Source of the DNA: JBBWZH01 sp035544115
GTDB lineage: Bacteria > Actinomycetota > Actinomycetes > Mycobacteriales > CADCTP01
Direction of reading: 5' to 3'
Length of the DNA: 64,000 bases
NCBI GenBank assembly: GCA_963714145.1
Contig: OY970235.1
Span: 3,100,001-3,164,000 of the forward strand
In this document: in pieces, positions 24,531 through 34,600 of the stretch
How positions within the stretch are numbered: position 1 is the stretch's first letter
Layout: every line of letters starts with the position of its first letter
Program-made: the position numbers and the translations under genes
The notes under the pieces: generated by a model
Seen by the model: only the letters and a program-made list of their open reading frames with translations
Told to the model about the DNA's origin: nothing
Database searches by the model: none

Positions 24531-25475
24531 GTGACCGCGGTTGAGCCTGAGGGACGTCGGCTGCTCCGGCTGGAGGTGCGCAACGCGCAGACCCCGATCG
24601 AGCGCAAGCCGTCCTGGATCAAGACCCGGGCCCGGATGGGCCCCGAGTACACGGAGCTCAAGTCGCTGGTCCGGCGTGAAGGCCTGCATACGGTCTGCGA
24701 GGAGGCCGGCTGCCCGAACATCTACGAGTGCTGGGAAGACCGCGAGGCCACCTTCCTGATCGGCGGCGAGCAGTGCACCCGGCGCTGCGACTTCTGCCAG
24801 ATCGACACCGGCAAGCCCGCCGCGCTCGACCGGGACGAGCCGCGCCGGGTCGCCGAGTCGGTGCAGGCGATGGGCCTGCGGTACGCGACGGTCACCGGGG
24901 TCGCCCGTGACGACCTGGCCGACGGCGGCGCCTGGCTGTACGCGGAAACGGTCCGCCAGATCCACCGGCTCAACCCGGGCACCGGCGTCGAACTGCTGAT
25001 CCCGGACTTCAACGGCCGACCCGACCAGCTCGGCGCGGTGTTCACCGCCGCCCCGCAGGTGCTCGCGCACAATCTGGAGACGGTTCCGCGGATCTTCAAG
25101 CGGATCCGTCCCGCGTTCCGGTACGAGCGCTCGCTGGACGTGCTGCGTCAGGCCCGCACGGCCGGTCTGGTGACGAAGTCGAACCTGATCCTCGGCCTCG
25201 GCGAGGAGCCCGCCGAGGTCAGCGCTGCTATGCGCGACCTGCATGACGCCGGCTGCGAGCTGCTCACGATCACCCAGTACCTGCGCCCGTCGCCGCGGCA
25301 CCACCCGGTCGAGCGCTGGGTGCATCCGGACGAGTTCGTCGCGCTGCGCGAGGAGGCGGAAGCGATCGGCTTCGCCGGCGTGCTGAGCGGGCCGCTGGTC
25401 CGGTCGTCATACCGCGCCGGGCGGCTCTACCAGCAGGCCCTCGACAGCCGCCGGCTCGCCCCCGCCGGCAGCTGA
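24531..25475 (+). CDS. lipA: lipoyl synthase
   Basis: A 314-residue radical-SAM enzyme that inserts two sulfurs into octanoyl groups on lipoyl domains. The auxiliary cluster motif CEEAGCPNIYEC (C-x4-C-x5-C) and the radical-SAM motif CTRRCDFC are intact, as is the C-terminal RSSYRAGRLY segment whose Ser ligates the auxiliary cluster in this family. GTG 24531 lies exactly 7 nt after TACGCT (24518-24523), so the message looks leaderless. With LipB it supplies lipoate to SucB and the glycine cleavage system. Confidence 0.96.
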   Translation: MTAVEPEGRRLLRLEVRNAQTPIERKPSWIKTRARMGPEYTELKSLVRREGLHTVCEEAGCPNIYECWEDREATFLIGGEQCTRRCDFCQIDTGKPAALDRDEPRRVAESVQAMGLRYATVTGVARDDLADGGAWLYAETVRQIHRLNPGTGVELLIPDFNGRPDQLGAVFTAAPQVLAHNLETVPRIFKRIRPAFRYERSLDVLRQARTAGLVTKSNLILGLGEEPAEVSAAMRDLHDAGCELLTITQYLRPSPRHHPVERWVHPDEFVALREEAEAIGFAGVLSGPLVRSSYRAGRLYQQALDSRRLAPAGS

Positions 25476-25568
25476 CGGCCGGCGCGGCTGGCGGCTGACG
25501 GCCGGCGCGGCCGACGGAAGTCGGCAGTGGCGGGCGAAGGCGGCTGACGCGGCCGTATCCTCGTCGTC

Positions 25569-26315
25569 ATGGCGAAGGATTCCAAGGCGACGAAGCCTGC
25601 TCGTGGCGCGGCGAAGGCCGAGAAAAAGAAGAAGGCCCCGCGCGGCGAGCGGTGGCGGCAGATCCTCGCCGCGTTCCGGATCACCCGGCAGCGCGACCCG
25701 AAGCTGCCGCTCTGGATGCTGCTCGCCTTCGTCGCCAGCTTCGCGGTGGTACTGCTGGTGTTCACCCTGCTCGGCGGCCCGATCTACCTGAACATTCCGG
25801 TCAGCGTGCTGTCCGGCGTACTCGGGTTGATGATCGTCTTCGGCCGGCGGGCGCAGAAGGCGGCGTTCCGCGAGGTCGAAGGGCAACCCGGCGCGGCTGG
25901 CTGGGCGATCCAGAACATGCGCGGTGACTGGCGGGTGACCCAGGGCGTCGCGCTGACCTCGCAACTGGACGCAGTGCACCGGGTGCTCGGGCGGCCCGGC
26001 GTGATCCTGATCGGTGAGGGCTCGGCGCAGCGGGTCCGCGGGCTGCTCGCGCAGGAGAAGAAGCGGGTCGCCCGGGTGGCCGGCGACACCCCGATCTACG
26101 ACGTCATGCTCGGCGAGGACGAGGGCCAGATCTCGCTGCGGAAGCTGTCGAACCATCTGACGAAGCTGCCGCGGAACCTGTCCGCTGCCCAGGTCAACAC
26201 GATGGAGAAGCGGTTGCAGGCGCTCGGTGGCAGCAAGACGCCGCCGCTGCCCAAGGGGCCGCTCCCCCGCGGCGCCCGGATGGCCGGTCTGGAACGGACG
26301 ATGCGTCGCCGCTGA
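25569..26315 (+). CDS. DUF4191 family membrane protein
   Basis: A 248-residue protein of the actinobacterial DUF4191 family, found next to lipA in many genomes; function unknown. The N-terminus is Lys-rich (KAEKKKKAPRGERW), then come two transmembrane helices (about 52-70 and 76-93) and a cytosolic C-terminal domain with QNMRGDWRVTQGVA, HRVLGRPGVILIGEG and a basic tail. ATG 25569 follows a TATCCT box (25556-25561) by 7 nt. A degenerate tandem repeat begins right at its stop. Confidence 0.88.
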   Translation: MAKDSKATKPARGAAKAEKKKKAPRGERWRQILAAFRITRQRDPKLPLWMLLAFVASFAVVLLVFTLLGGPIYLNIPVSVLSGVLGLMIVFGRRAQKAAFREVEGQPGAAGWAIQNMRGDWRVTQGVALTSQLDAVHRVLGRPGVILIGEGSAQRVRGLLAQEKKRVARVAGDTPIYDVMLGEDEGQISLRKLSNHLTKLPRNLSAAQVNTMEKRLQALGGSKTPPLPKGPLPRGARMAGLERTMRRR

Positions 26316-26465
26316 TGCCAGGCACCGGGTCCGGGTCCGGGTCCCGGATGCCGGGCACCGGGCCTGATGCCGGGCACGGGCGCCCGGATGCCGGACACCG
26401 GCTCCTGCTGCCGGGCACCGGGGCCGCTGATGTCTGACGCCGGGCCGCTGATGCCGGACGGCAGG
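26312..26465. repeat. degenerate tandem repeats after DUF4191
   Basis: Six imperfect units of about 20-25 bp built on GATGCCGGGCACCGG occur head to tail from the DUF4191 stop to about 26465. I see no coding potential in them. Confidence 0.6.
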
Positions 26466-26506
26466 CGGTCCTGGCCTGACGCTGGGCGTCGGGCCCTGCC
26501 GGACGG

Positions 26507-26974
26507 TCAGGCCCGAACCACCGCGGTCTGGCTGAGCTGATCGTGGATGCAGCGGGCGTCCTGGTCCCAGATCAGCGCCGGGATCAGTAGGGCCACCAGC
26601 ACGGTACGGATCAGCGCGCGGATGAGCCCGACCCGCGCCGGCCGGTCGACCCGGATCACCCGCAAGCCGATCAGGCGCATCCCGGGTGTCTGGCCGAACG
26701 CCGTGGTGAACGCCACATACTCGATCAGGAAGACCAGCAGGCTCCAGTTGCGCGGCAGCTCCGGGGCCGTGAACAGGCCGGCGACCAGCCCGGACAGCAC
26801 CACGTCCACGGCCAGCGCGGCGAGTCGCTGGCCGGACGGCGCTAGCGAGCCGGCTCCGCTCGCGGGCAGGCCCAGCCGCTGACCGCGCCACTCCTGCGCC
26901 CGGGACGCACCGGGGCCGCCGGGCTCGGCCGGGCCCGCGTCGGTCTTTCCGCCCCCGCCGGTCTGCTCGCTCAC
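26507..26974 (-). CDS. RDD family membrane protein
   Basis: A 155-residue integral membrane protein of the RDD family. The N-terminus is a Gly/Pro-rich cytosolic tail; the first helix (SGQRLAALAVDVVLSGLVAGLF) carries the Arg and Asp that name the family, and a second helical pair follows with TAFGQTPGMRLIGLRVIRVD. RDD proteins have been linked to transport or stress adaptation, but nothing here identifies a substrate. GTG 26974 is the start that leaves a short tail; longer starts upstream add only low-complexity sequence. It is divergent from glnA across 0.77 kb. Confidence 0.8.
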   Translation of the reverse strand: MSEQTGGGGKTDAGPAEPGGPGASRAQEWRGQRLGLPASGAGSLAPSGQRLAALAVDVVLSGLVAGLFTAPELPRNWSLLVFLIEYVAFTTAFGQTPGMRLIGLRVIRVDRPARVGLIRALIRTVLVALLIPALIWDQDARCIHDQLSQTAVVRA

Positions 26975-27640
26975 GTCACGACCATAGATGCCGCCCGGCA
27001 CCGCTCCCGGCACGACCCTCGGCCGCGCGGGCACCGCGCCCGCCTGGGTCCGCCGGCGCGAGCTCACCGGCCCCGCGGCGCCGGGCCACTCGGTGGTCCC
27101 GCACGGCATGTCCCCGCCACGCCCGCACGCCACCACGCCCTACCCCGGCGCCACGCCCTACCCGGCTTCAAGCCGATCGGCCGCGCTGCGGCGCGCCTGT
27201 CCGCTCCGCATACCGCCACGCCTACCCGGCGCCACGCCCATCGGCCACGCCCCGTCGGCCACTCGGTGCCGCGCCAGTCCGCCCCGGACACCGCCACGCC
27301 CGGCAATGGAGCCATGCCGGTCGCCATCGTCCGGCGGCACACTCGTCATCTCGCACCACCCGGCCCGCACCACCCGGCCGCCACCGGTCCGCGCCACCCG
27401 GCCGCCACCCGCCGCCGCGCCACCTGGCCGCCACCGGCCCGCGCCACCCGCCCGCCACCCCGCCGCCTCGCCACCCGGCCGCCACCCGGCCCGCGCCACG
27501 CGGCCCGCCCGCGCCACGCCGCCCGGGGCGGCTGGACACCGCGCGACACCGACGGCAGCCAGCGATCGGGCGGGCCTAGAGTGTCCCCAGCCCCGCCACC
27601 GGCCAGCAGGACCTGGCGAGCCGGTGACAAGCGGCAACGA
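26975..27640. repeat. long low-complexity stretch between RDD gene and glnA
   Basis: No gene is supported here although several frames stay open. From about 27105 to 27345 GCCACGCC-like units recur, and from 27347 to 27530 degenerate 12-21-bp units of the type CCACCCGGCCGCCAC follow. Codon choice and composition of the open frames look like translated repeat. The downstream 100 bp hold the glnA control region. Confidence 0.55.
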
Positions 27641-27657
27641 AGCCGAACAGGCGCCCC

Positions 27658-27673
27658 GTAACCCGTCGGAAAC
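27658..27673 (+). promoter_or_regulatory. GlnR-type box upstream of glnA
   Basis: GTAAC (27658-27662), six bases, then GAAAC (27669-27673): the gTnAC-n6-GAAAC pattern described for GlnR, the global nitrogen regulator of actinomycetes. It lies 68 bp before the glnA start. A weaker GTGAC-n6-CAACG occurs at 27624-27639. Confidence 0.65.
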
Positions 27674-27740
27674 AATCGGGACATGGCGAGGCAACCGTTC
27701 GACCATACGGTGCGAGACAAACGTCTAATCCGGAGGACGC

Positions 27741-29165
27741 ATGTTCAACAGCCCAGACGAGGTCCTGGAATACATCCAGGCAAATGACGTGAAGTTCGTC
27801 GACGTTAGGTTCTGCGACCTCCCGGGCATCATGCAGCACTTCACAACACCGGCGTCCTCGTTCACCGAGGCGGTGTTCACCGACGGTCTGGCCTTCGACG
27901 GCTCGTCCATCCGCGGCTTCCAGGCGATCCACGAGTCGGACATGCTGCTCCTGCCGGACGCGACCACCGCGGTGGTGGACCCGTTCCGCAAGGAGAAGAC
28001 GCTCAACATCAACTTCTTCATCCACGACCCGCTCACGCACGAGGCCTACAGCCGCGACCCGCGCAACCTGGCCCGCAAGGCCGAGGAGTACCTGCGCAGC
28101 ACCAACGTCGCCGACACGGCCTACTTCGGTGCCGAGGCGGAGTTCTACATCTTCGACTCGGTGCGCTATGACACCACGCAGAACTCCGGCTACTACTACG
28201 TCGACTCGGCGGCCGGCGCGTGGAACACCGGCCGGGAGGAAGAGGGCGGCAACAAGGGCTACAAGGTCCGCTACAAGGGCGGCTACTTCCCGGTCTCGCC
28301 ATACGACCAGTACGGCGACATCCGCGACGAGATGGTCGTCAACCTGCAGGGCGTCGGGCTGGAGATCGAGCGGGCGCACCACGAGGTCGGCACCGCCGGC
28401 CAGGCCGAGATCAACTACAAGTTCGACTCGCTGCTGCACGCGGCCGACTCGCTGATGCTGTTCAAGTACATCGTCAAGAACACCGGCTGGGCGCGCGGCA
28501 AGACCGTCACGTTCATGCCGAAGCCGCTGTTCGGCGACAACGGCTCGGGCATGCACTGCCACCAGTCGCTGTGGAAGGACGGCGGCCCGCTGTTCTACGA
28601 CGAGGTCGGCTACGGCGGCCTGTCCGACACGGCGCGCTACTACATCGGCGGCCTGCTCACCCACGCGCCGTCGCTGCTGGCGTTCACCAACCCGACCACC
28701 AACTCGTACCACCGCCTGGTGCCGGGTTACGAGGCCCCGGTGAACCTGGTCTACAGCCAGCGCAACCGGTCCGCGGCCTGCCGGATCCCGATCACCGGCA
28801 ACAACCCGAAGGCCAAGCGCGTCGAGTTCCGGGTGCCGGACCCGTCCTGCAACCCGTACCTCGCGTTCTCGGCGATGCTGATGGCCGGCCTGGACGGCAT
28901 CCGCAACAAGATCGAGCCGCCAACCCCGATCGACAAGGACCTGTACGAGCTCCCGCCGGACGAGGCGTTGTCGGTCCCGCAGGTGCCGTCCTCGCTGGAG
29001 GCGGTGCTGGACAACCTCGAAGCCGACCACGACTACCTGCTCGAGGGCGGCGTGTTCACGCCCGACCTGATCGAGACCTGGCTGAGCTACAAGCGGATCA
29101 ACGAGGTCGACGCGATCCGGCTCCGCCCCCACCCGCACGAGTTCGCGCTGTACTACGACATCTGA
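27741..29165 (+). CDS. glnA: glutamine synthetase type I (GlnA)
   Basis: A 474-residue GSI-beta enzyme that makes glutamine from glutamate, ammonia and ATP. Family segments include VKFVDVRFCDLPGIMQHFT, FDGSSIRGF, FGAEAEFYIFD, GQAEINYKFDSLLHAAD, GSGMHCHQSLW and RNRSAACRIPI. KDLYELPPDE near residue 399-408 contains the Tyr that is adenylylated in this class, matching the presence of GlnE downstream. ATG 27741 has a strong GGAGG. A GlnR-type site lies upstream and a strong hairpin follows the stop. This is the house-keeping assimilation enzyme. Confidence 0.97.
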   Translation: MFNSPDEVLEYIQANDVKFVDVRFCDLPGIMQHFTTPASSFTEAVFTDGLAFDGSSIRGFQAIHESDMLLLPDATTAVVDPFRKEKTLNINFFIHDPLTHEAYSRDPRNLARKAEEYLRSTNVADTAYFGAEAEFYIFDSVRYDTTQNSGYYYVDSAAGAWNTGREEEGGNKGYKVRYKGGYFPVSPYDQYGDIRDEMVVNLQGVGLEIERAHHEVGTAGQAEINYKFDSLLHAADSLMLFKYIVKNTGWARGKTVTFMPKPLFGDNGSGMHCHQSLWKDGGPLFYDEVGYGGLSDTARYYIGGLLTHAPSLLAFTNPTTNSYHRLVPGYEAPVNLVYSQRNRSAACRIPITGNNPKAKRVEFRVPDPSCNPYLAFSAMLMAGLDGIRNKIEPPTPIDKDLYELPPDEALSVPQVPSSLEAVLDNLEADHDYLLEGGVFTPDLIETWLSYKRINEVDAIRLRPHPHEFALYYDI

Positions 29166-29244
29166 GCCACCTGGTCTCCTGACCTGTGCGGCAGCCCATG
29201 GTGGGCTCGCCGGACGGTTCAGCAGACCCCCGGTACCTCGCGGG

Positions 29245-29290
29245 GACATCGGCCGCGCCTCCCGGTTCGCCGGCGGGCGCGGCCGATGTC
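29245..29290 (+). terminator. terminator of glnA
   Basis: A perfect 15-bp stem: GACATCGGCCGCGCC (29245-29259) pairs with 29276-29290 around a 16-nt loop, followed by TTT. It lies 80 nt after glnA. Confidence 0.7.
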
Positions 29291-29380
29291 TTTCCGACGG
29301 CCGCCGCGGCAGCTGGACTCGCCGCGTCGGCGGGGTCGGCGGCTCCGGGCCGGGACCGGGGCCGGAGGTAGGCTGCGGGG

Positions 29381-30043
29381 ATGCCGGGAGTGGATCTCGC
29401 GGAGCTGTACCGGGGCGGCCAGGAGCGGGTAGCCGGCCTGGTTCAGGAGTTGGGCCCGGCGGAGATCGCGGCGCCGGTGCCGACCTGCCCGGGCTGGACG
29501 GTCCGTGACGTGGTCGCGCACCTCAGCGGTATCGCCGAGGACGTGGTGGCCGGAAACACCGCGGGCGCGATGACCGACGCGTGGTCAGCGGCGCAGGTGG
29601 CGCGCGGCCGCGGCCGGTCCGTCCCGGACCTGCTCGCCGGCTGGGCCGCGAACCTGCCCGGGGTGGAGGCGTTCCTGACCGCGCATCCGCGTCAGTGGCC
29701 GGCAGTGATCGACATCGCGGCGCACGAGCAGGACATGCGTGGCGCGGTCAGCCGGCCGGGCGCCCGGGACAATCCGATCATCCAGGCGATGACGCCGGTG
29801 CTGCTGGCGTCGGTCCGGGTGACCCGACCGCTGGTGATCCAGACCGAGCACGGGGAGACCCGGGTCGGTCCGGACAGCGGCACCGCGACCGTGCTGTCCA
29901 CCACCCGGTTCGAGGCGTTCCGGCTGCGGATGGGCCGGCGCAGCAAGGCGCAGGTGGCCCGGCTGGACTGGTCCGCCGACCCGGAGCCCTACCTGGACCG
30001 CCTCTTCGTCTTCGGGCCGTCCCGCACCGACATCGTGGAGTAG
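29381..30043 (+). CDS. maleylpyruvate isomerase-like, DinB-superfamily protein
   Basis: A 220-residue protein of the actinobacterial TIGR03083/MDMPI-N family. TCPGWTVRDVVAHLSGIAEDV is the typical metal-site helix with its His, and IDIAAHEQDMRGAV provides a second His/Asp-containing helix. Members are thiol-linked (mycothiol-dependent) isomerases or transferases, but most are uncharacterised, and assignment of a reaction would be guesswork. ATG 29381 lies 6 nt after a TAGGCT box (29369-29374). It converges with the CapA gene. Confidence 0.82.
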   Translation: MPGVDLAELYRGGQERVAGLVQELGPAEIAAPVPTCPGWTVRDVVAHLSGIAEDVVAGNTAGAMTDAWSAAQVARGRGRSVPDLLAGWAANLPGVEAFLTAHPRQWPAVIDIAAHEQDMRGAVSRPGARDNPIIQAMTPVLLASVRVTRPLVIQTEHGETRVGPDSGTATVLSTTRFEAFRLRMGRRSKAQVARLDWSADPEPYLDRLFVFGPSRTDIVE

Positions 30044-30085
30044 CCCGGCCCCGCCACGGCGCTGCGCGCCTGCGGCTGGGATGGG

Positions 30086-31273
30086 TCAGTGTGGGGTGTC
30101 GTCGACGATCGGGGCGTGGTAGCGGGTGAGGACGGCGGTGGTCCGGGCGCGGGAGAACGGGGGCGCCAACTGCACCACGTCCGTGGGGGCGTTGACGAAC
30201 GTCGGGATGTAGCCGACCCGGCTGACCCGCCAACGGCCACCGGGGCCGGGCGTGACGGTGATGCGGACGATCACGCCGTCGCGGTGTGCCGGGGTCAGGT
30301 CGGGCGGCGTGACCTCCTGCTGGGCAAGGAAGTTGCCCAGGCCGAAGACCACCCAGCGGCCGTCCGGGCGGCGCTGGATCGGCTGCACGACGTGCGCGTG
30401 GTGGCCGACCACGAGGTCCACGTCGGGCGAGGCCATGACCGCGGCGGCGACCTGCTGCTGGTACGCCGACGGGGTCTGCTGCTTCTCGATCCCGAAGTGC
30501 AGGCTGACCAGAACGAACTGGGCGCCGGCCGCGCGGATCCGGTGCGCGTCGGCGCGGATCCTGGCCGGGTCGATCAGGTGCACGGTCGACGCGTTCGGCG
30601 GCTGGATGCCGTTCAGCCCGTACGTGTAGGCGAGGTGGCCGATCCGCAGGCCGTGCACGGTGTAGATGGTCAGCGAGCTGAACTCGGTCGGTGTCCGGGC
30701 GCTGCCGACATGCCGGATGCCGACCCGGTCGAAGACGTCGAGTGTTCCCCGCACCCCGGCGGCGCCGTGGTCGACCGTGTGGTTGGACGCGGTGGTGCAT
30801 GCGTCGTAGCCGACCGCCTTCTCCACCTGCGCGAGTTCGTACGGGGCGCTGAACGCCGGGTACCCGGACAGCAGCCTGTCGTCCGGCGAGATCGGCGTCT
30901 CCTGATGGCAGATCGACCAGTCGGCAGACCTGATCAAGGGTGCGACGCGCTGCAGCATCGGCCCGAAGTTGTAGCCGCGGCCGCCCGCGTTGCGGGCCGC
31001 CTGCGCCCGCATCTCGTCGCTGACCAGCATGTCGCCGGTGAACAGCAGCGTCACGGACGGACCGGCCGGCGTCCCGGCCGCAGCCGACGAGGTCGGCGCC
31101 GTCGAGGCGGGCGGCGGCGCCGGCAGCGACCCCGACAGCCGGCTGGTCAGCGGTGGAACCGGCGTCCCGGTCGCCCCGGCACCCGACCCGGTGCTGGTCA
31201 CACACCCGGCCAGCGCGAACACGGCCAGGAGCCAGGCAGCGGCCGCAGCCCGCCGCACTGCGGCCCGCCACAC
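30086..31273 (-). CDS. CapA-family lipoprotein (poly-gamma-glutamate synthesis type metallophosphatase-like)
   Basis: A 395-residue exported protein by the chosen start. GTG 31273 gives a clean lipoprotein signal: MWRAAVRR, hydrophobic AAAAAWLLAVFA, lipobox LAGC (Cys24). The CapA domain follows with LLFTGDMLVSDEM, SNHTVDHG, SLHFGIEKQQTPSAYQQQ and DLVVGHHAHVVQP, the metallophosphoesterase-like residues of the family. The open frame continues upstream to 31591 through a 15-bp repeat array, so a longer N-terminus cannot be excluded. The role is probably in cell-surface polymer metabolism; no capB/capC genes are near. Confidence 0.8.
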   Translation of the reverse strand: MWRAAVRRAAAAAWLLAVFALAGCVTSTGSGAGATGTPVPPLTSRLSGSLPAPPPASTAPTSSAAAGTPAGPSVTLLFTGDMLVSDEMRAQAARNAGGRGYNFGPMLQRVAPLIRSADWSICHQETPISPDDRLLSGYPAFSAPYELAQVEKAVGYDACTTASNHTVDHGAAGVRGTLDVFDRVGIRHVGSARTPTEFSSLTIYTVHGLRIGHLAYTYGLNGIQPPNASTVHLIDPARIRADAHRIRAAGAQFVLVSLHFGIEKQQTPSAYQQQVAAAVMASPDVDLVVGHHAHVVQPIQRRPDGRWVVFGLGNFLAQQEVTPPDLTPAHRDGVIVRITVTPGPGGRWRVSRVGYIPTFVNAPTDVVQLAPPFSRARTTAVLTRYHAPIVDDTPH

Positions 31274-31435
31274 TGCAGCCCGCCGCGCCGCAGCCCAGCC
31301 CGCCGCAGCCCGGCCCGCCGCAGCGCGCCGCGCCGCGGCCCAGCCCGCCTCAACCCGGCCCGCCTCGACCCGGCCCGCCTCGGTCCAGCCCGCCTCGGTC
31401 CAGCCCGCCTCGGTCCAGCCCGCCTCGGTCCGCCG
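31256..31435. repeat. 15-bp tandem repeat array upstream of CapA
   Basis: Degenerate 15-bp units extend over about 180 bp; three consecutive copies of CCTCGGTCCAGCCCG (31378-31422) are exact. On the minus strand, in the CapA frame, they would read TEAGW repeated. Confidence 0.85.
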
Positions 31436-31621
31436 CCGGCGGACGGCCAGCGCGCCACCAAACAGGTCGGGAAGCACATGGTCAGCGCGTCCAGCCGGCC
31501 GGCGAGCCGCGCCGGTGGCGACGGGCGACTGCCGGCCGGGACGTAGCGCCCGATCGACCGGTGAGTGGTGCGGGGTGGGCACGGGCGGCACCTCGATACG
31601 GACGGGCGCGGCGGGTGGCCG

Positions 31622-34600
31622 TCAGGAGTAGAAGACGCGCTCGACCACCCGGCGGGCGCGGCGGGTGGCCCGACGGTAGTCGTCCAGGAACTGGCCCGGG
31701 TCGCGACCCGGCGGGTAGCCCATCGCGCGGGCGACGCCGACCAGTTCGCGGCCCTGGCGGGGCAGCTGGTCGGAGGCCCGGCCACGGACCAGCATGACCG
31801 CGTTGCGGGCCCGGGTCGCCACCTGCCAGGCCGCTTCCAGCGCGGCCGCGTCGTCTGCGGACAGCAGCTCGGCGTCCCGGGTGGCGGCCAGCGCGTCCAG
31901 CGTGCGCGTGGTGCGCAGGCCGGGCACCGAGGCGCCGTGCCGGAGTTGTAGCAGTTGCACGGTCCACTCGACGTCGGCCAGGCCGCCGGGGCCGAGTTTG
32001 GTGTGCGTGGCGGGCTCGGCGCCGCGGGGCAGCCGCTCCGACTCGACCCGGGCCTTGAGCCGGCGGATCTCGGTGACCGCCTCGGCGGGCAGGCTCTCGG
32101 CCGGGTAGCGGATCCGGTCGGCCAGCTCCAGGAACCGGACGCCGAGGTCCCGGTCGCCGGCCAGCGGGGCGGCCCGCAGCAGCGCCTGCGCCTCCCAGAA
32201 CGACGACCAGCGCGCGTAGTACGCGGCGTACGAGGCGAGCGTCCGGACCAGCGGGCCGCTGCGGCCCTCCGGCCGGAGGTTGGCGTCGACCAGCAGCGGT
32301 GGATCCGGCGCCGGCAGGGCGAGCAGCCGGCGCAGCTCCTCGGCGACCGCGTTCGCCGCGGCGAACGCCTCCCGCTCCGGCACGTCCGGCTCCGCCTCGT
32401 GCACGAACATCACGTCCGCGTCGGAGCCGTAGCCCAGCTCGGCGCCGCCGAGGCGACCCATCGCGATCACCGCGAACCGGATCGGCAGCGGACCGTCCTG
32501 GCGGGCCTGCACCGACCGGGTGGCCACGTCCAGTGCCGCCTCCACGGTCGCCGCGGCGGCGTTCGACAGGGCGGTACCGACCTCGACCACGTCGAGCCGG
32601 CCGAGCAGGTCGGCACTGGCGATCCGGAGCAGCTCGTGCCGGCGCAGCCCACGCGCCGTGCCGACCGCCTCCGCCGCGACACCGTGCCGGGCGGCGGCGG
32701 ACCGGAACGAGGACCGCAGCCAGTCCGCCGGGCGCGGCCGCAGCTCCTCTTCCGCGGCGAGCAGTTGCAATGCCTCCGGCGCCCGCGCGAGCAGGTCGGA
32801 CACGTACCGGGACGAGCCGAGCAGCAGCGCGAGCCGGTCCGCGACCTGCCCGGAGTCGCGCAGCAGCCGCAGGTACCAGGGGGTCTCACCGAGCGCGTCG
32901 GAGACCTGCCGGTACGCCAGCAGGCCGGCGTCCGGTTCGGGCGCGTCGGCGAACGACTCCAGCATGACCGGCAGCAGCGCGCGCTGGATCGCCGCCCGCC
33001 GGGACACCCCACCGGTCAGCGCGGCCAGGTGCCGCAGCGCTCCTTCCGGGTCGGCGAAACCGAGCGCGGTCAGCCGCCGGCGGGCCGCCTCCGGGGTCAG
33101 CCGCAGCTGCTCGCTCGGCACCCGGCTGACCGCGTTCAGCAGCGGCCGGTAGAACAGCTTCTGGTGCAGCCGCCGGACGTCCCGGGCGTGCAGCGCCCGC
33201 TCGGCGTCGAACACCTTGACCGCGTCGCCGCGCCGGTCCGGCCGGTAGCCGAGCGACCGGGCCAGCCACATCAGCCCGGTGCGGTCGTCCGGGATGAGGT
33301 GGGTGCGGCGCAGCCGCTGCAACTGCAGCCGGTGTTCGACGGTGCGGAGGAACCGGTACGAGTCGGCCAGATTGGCCCCGTCGTCGCGGCCGATGTACCC
33401 GCCGCCAGCCAGCGCCGCCAGGGCGGCCAGCGTGCTGCGGCTGCGCAGCGTCTCGTCCGCCCGGCCGTGTACCAGCTGCAGCAACTGGACGGCGAACTCG
33501 ACGTCCCGCAGCCCGCCCGGGCCGAGCTTGAGCTCCCGCTCGGCCACGTCGAGGGTCAGCGTGTCCTCGACCCGGCGGCGCATCGCCTGCACGTCGTCGA
33601 CGAAGTGCTCCCGCTCGGAAGCGGTCCAGACCAGCGGCGCCAGAGTGTCCACATAGGACTGTCCGAGGTCGAGGTCGCCGGCCACCGGCCGGGCCTTGAG
33701 CAACGCCTGGAACTCCCAGGTGCGCGCCCAGCGCCGGTAGTACGCCTGGTGGCTGGCCAGGGTCCGGACCAGCGTGCCGAGCCGACCCTCCGGGCGCAGC
33801 GCACAGTCCACCGGCCAGGCAACCCGGCCACAGATCCGGACCAGCTCGCTGGCCAGCGCCGCCGCCGTCTGCAGCGCCGCGCCCTCGTCCACCGGCTGCG
33901 CTGGCTCACCCGACCGCGCCGGCCCGGGCGGCTCCACCGCCGACGGCATCCCCGCCCTCGGCGGCATCCCCGCCCCCGGCGGGATCCCGGGCCCCGGCGG
34001 CACACCCGGCCCCGGCGGAATACCGGGCCCGGCCGGCTCCCCCGCCAGCGGCCCGCCAGCCACCGGTTGTGGTGGGCGCGCGGCGCCGGGCTCGGCGACG
34101 AAGACAACGTCCACATCGGACACGTAGTTCAGCTCGCGGCCGCCGCACTTGCCCATCCCGACCACGGCCAGCCGGCACGGCGCGGCACCGGCCGGCAGCC
34201 CGGCCAGCGCGATGGCCAGCCCCGCGGACAGCGTTGCCGCGGCGAGGTCGGCGATCTCGGCGGTCAGTTCCTCGACGGTGATCTCGCCGACCAGGTCACG
34301 CGCGGCCAGCACCAGCAGGCGCCGCCGGTACGCCGTGCGCAGGGCGTGCACAGTGTCCGGACCGGTGCCGCGGGCGGGCGTGCCGCCGGTGCCGGTCGGC
34401 GGGTCGGCCGGGTCCGCGCCGACCGCGCCGAGCAGGGCCGACCAGTGATCGTCCATAGTGGACAGTGGCGGTTTGTCGTCCAGCAGCTGCCAGTCGGCCG
34501 GGTTCGCCACCAGGTGGTCGCCGAGCGCCGAACTGGCGCCGAGCACGCCGAGCAGCCGGAACCGCAGCACGCCGCTGGCCCGCAGCCGGTGCAGCAGACC

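Noticed and set aside
27158..27706. A 182-codon minus-strand frame between the RDD gene and glnA
   Set aside because: The translation is Ala/Gly/Arg/Trp low-complexity from repeats, without start-site signals, and would cover the glnA control region.
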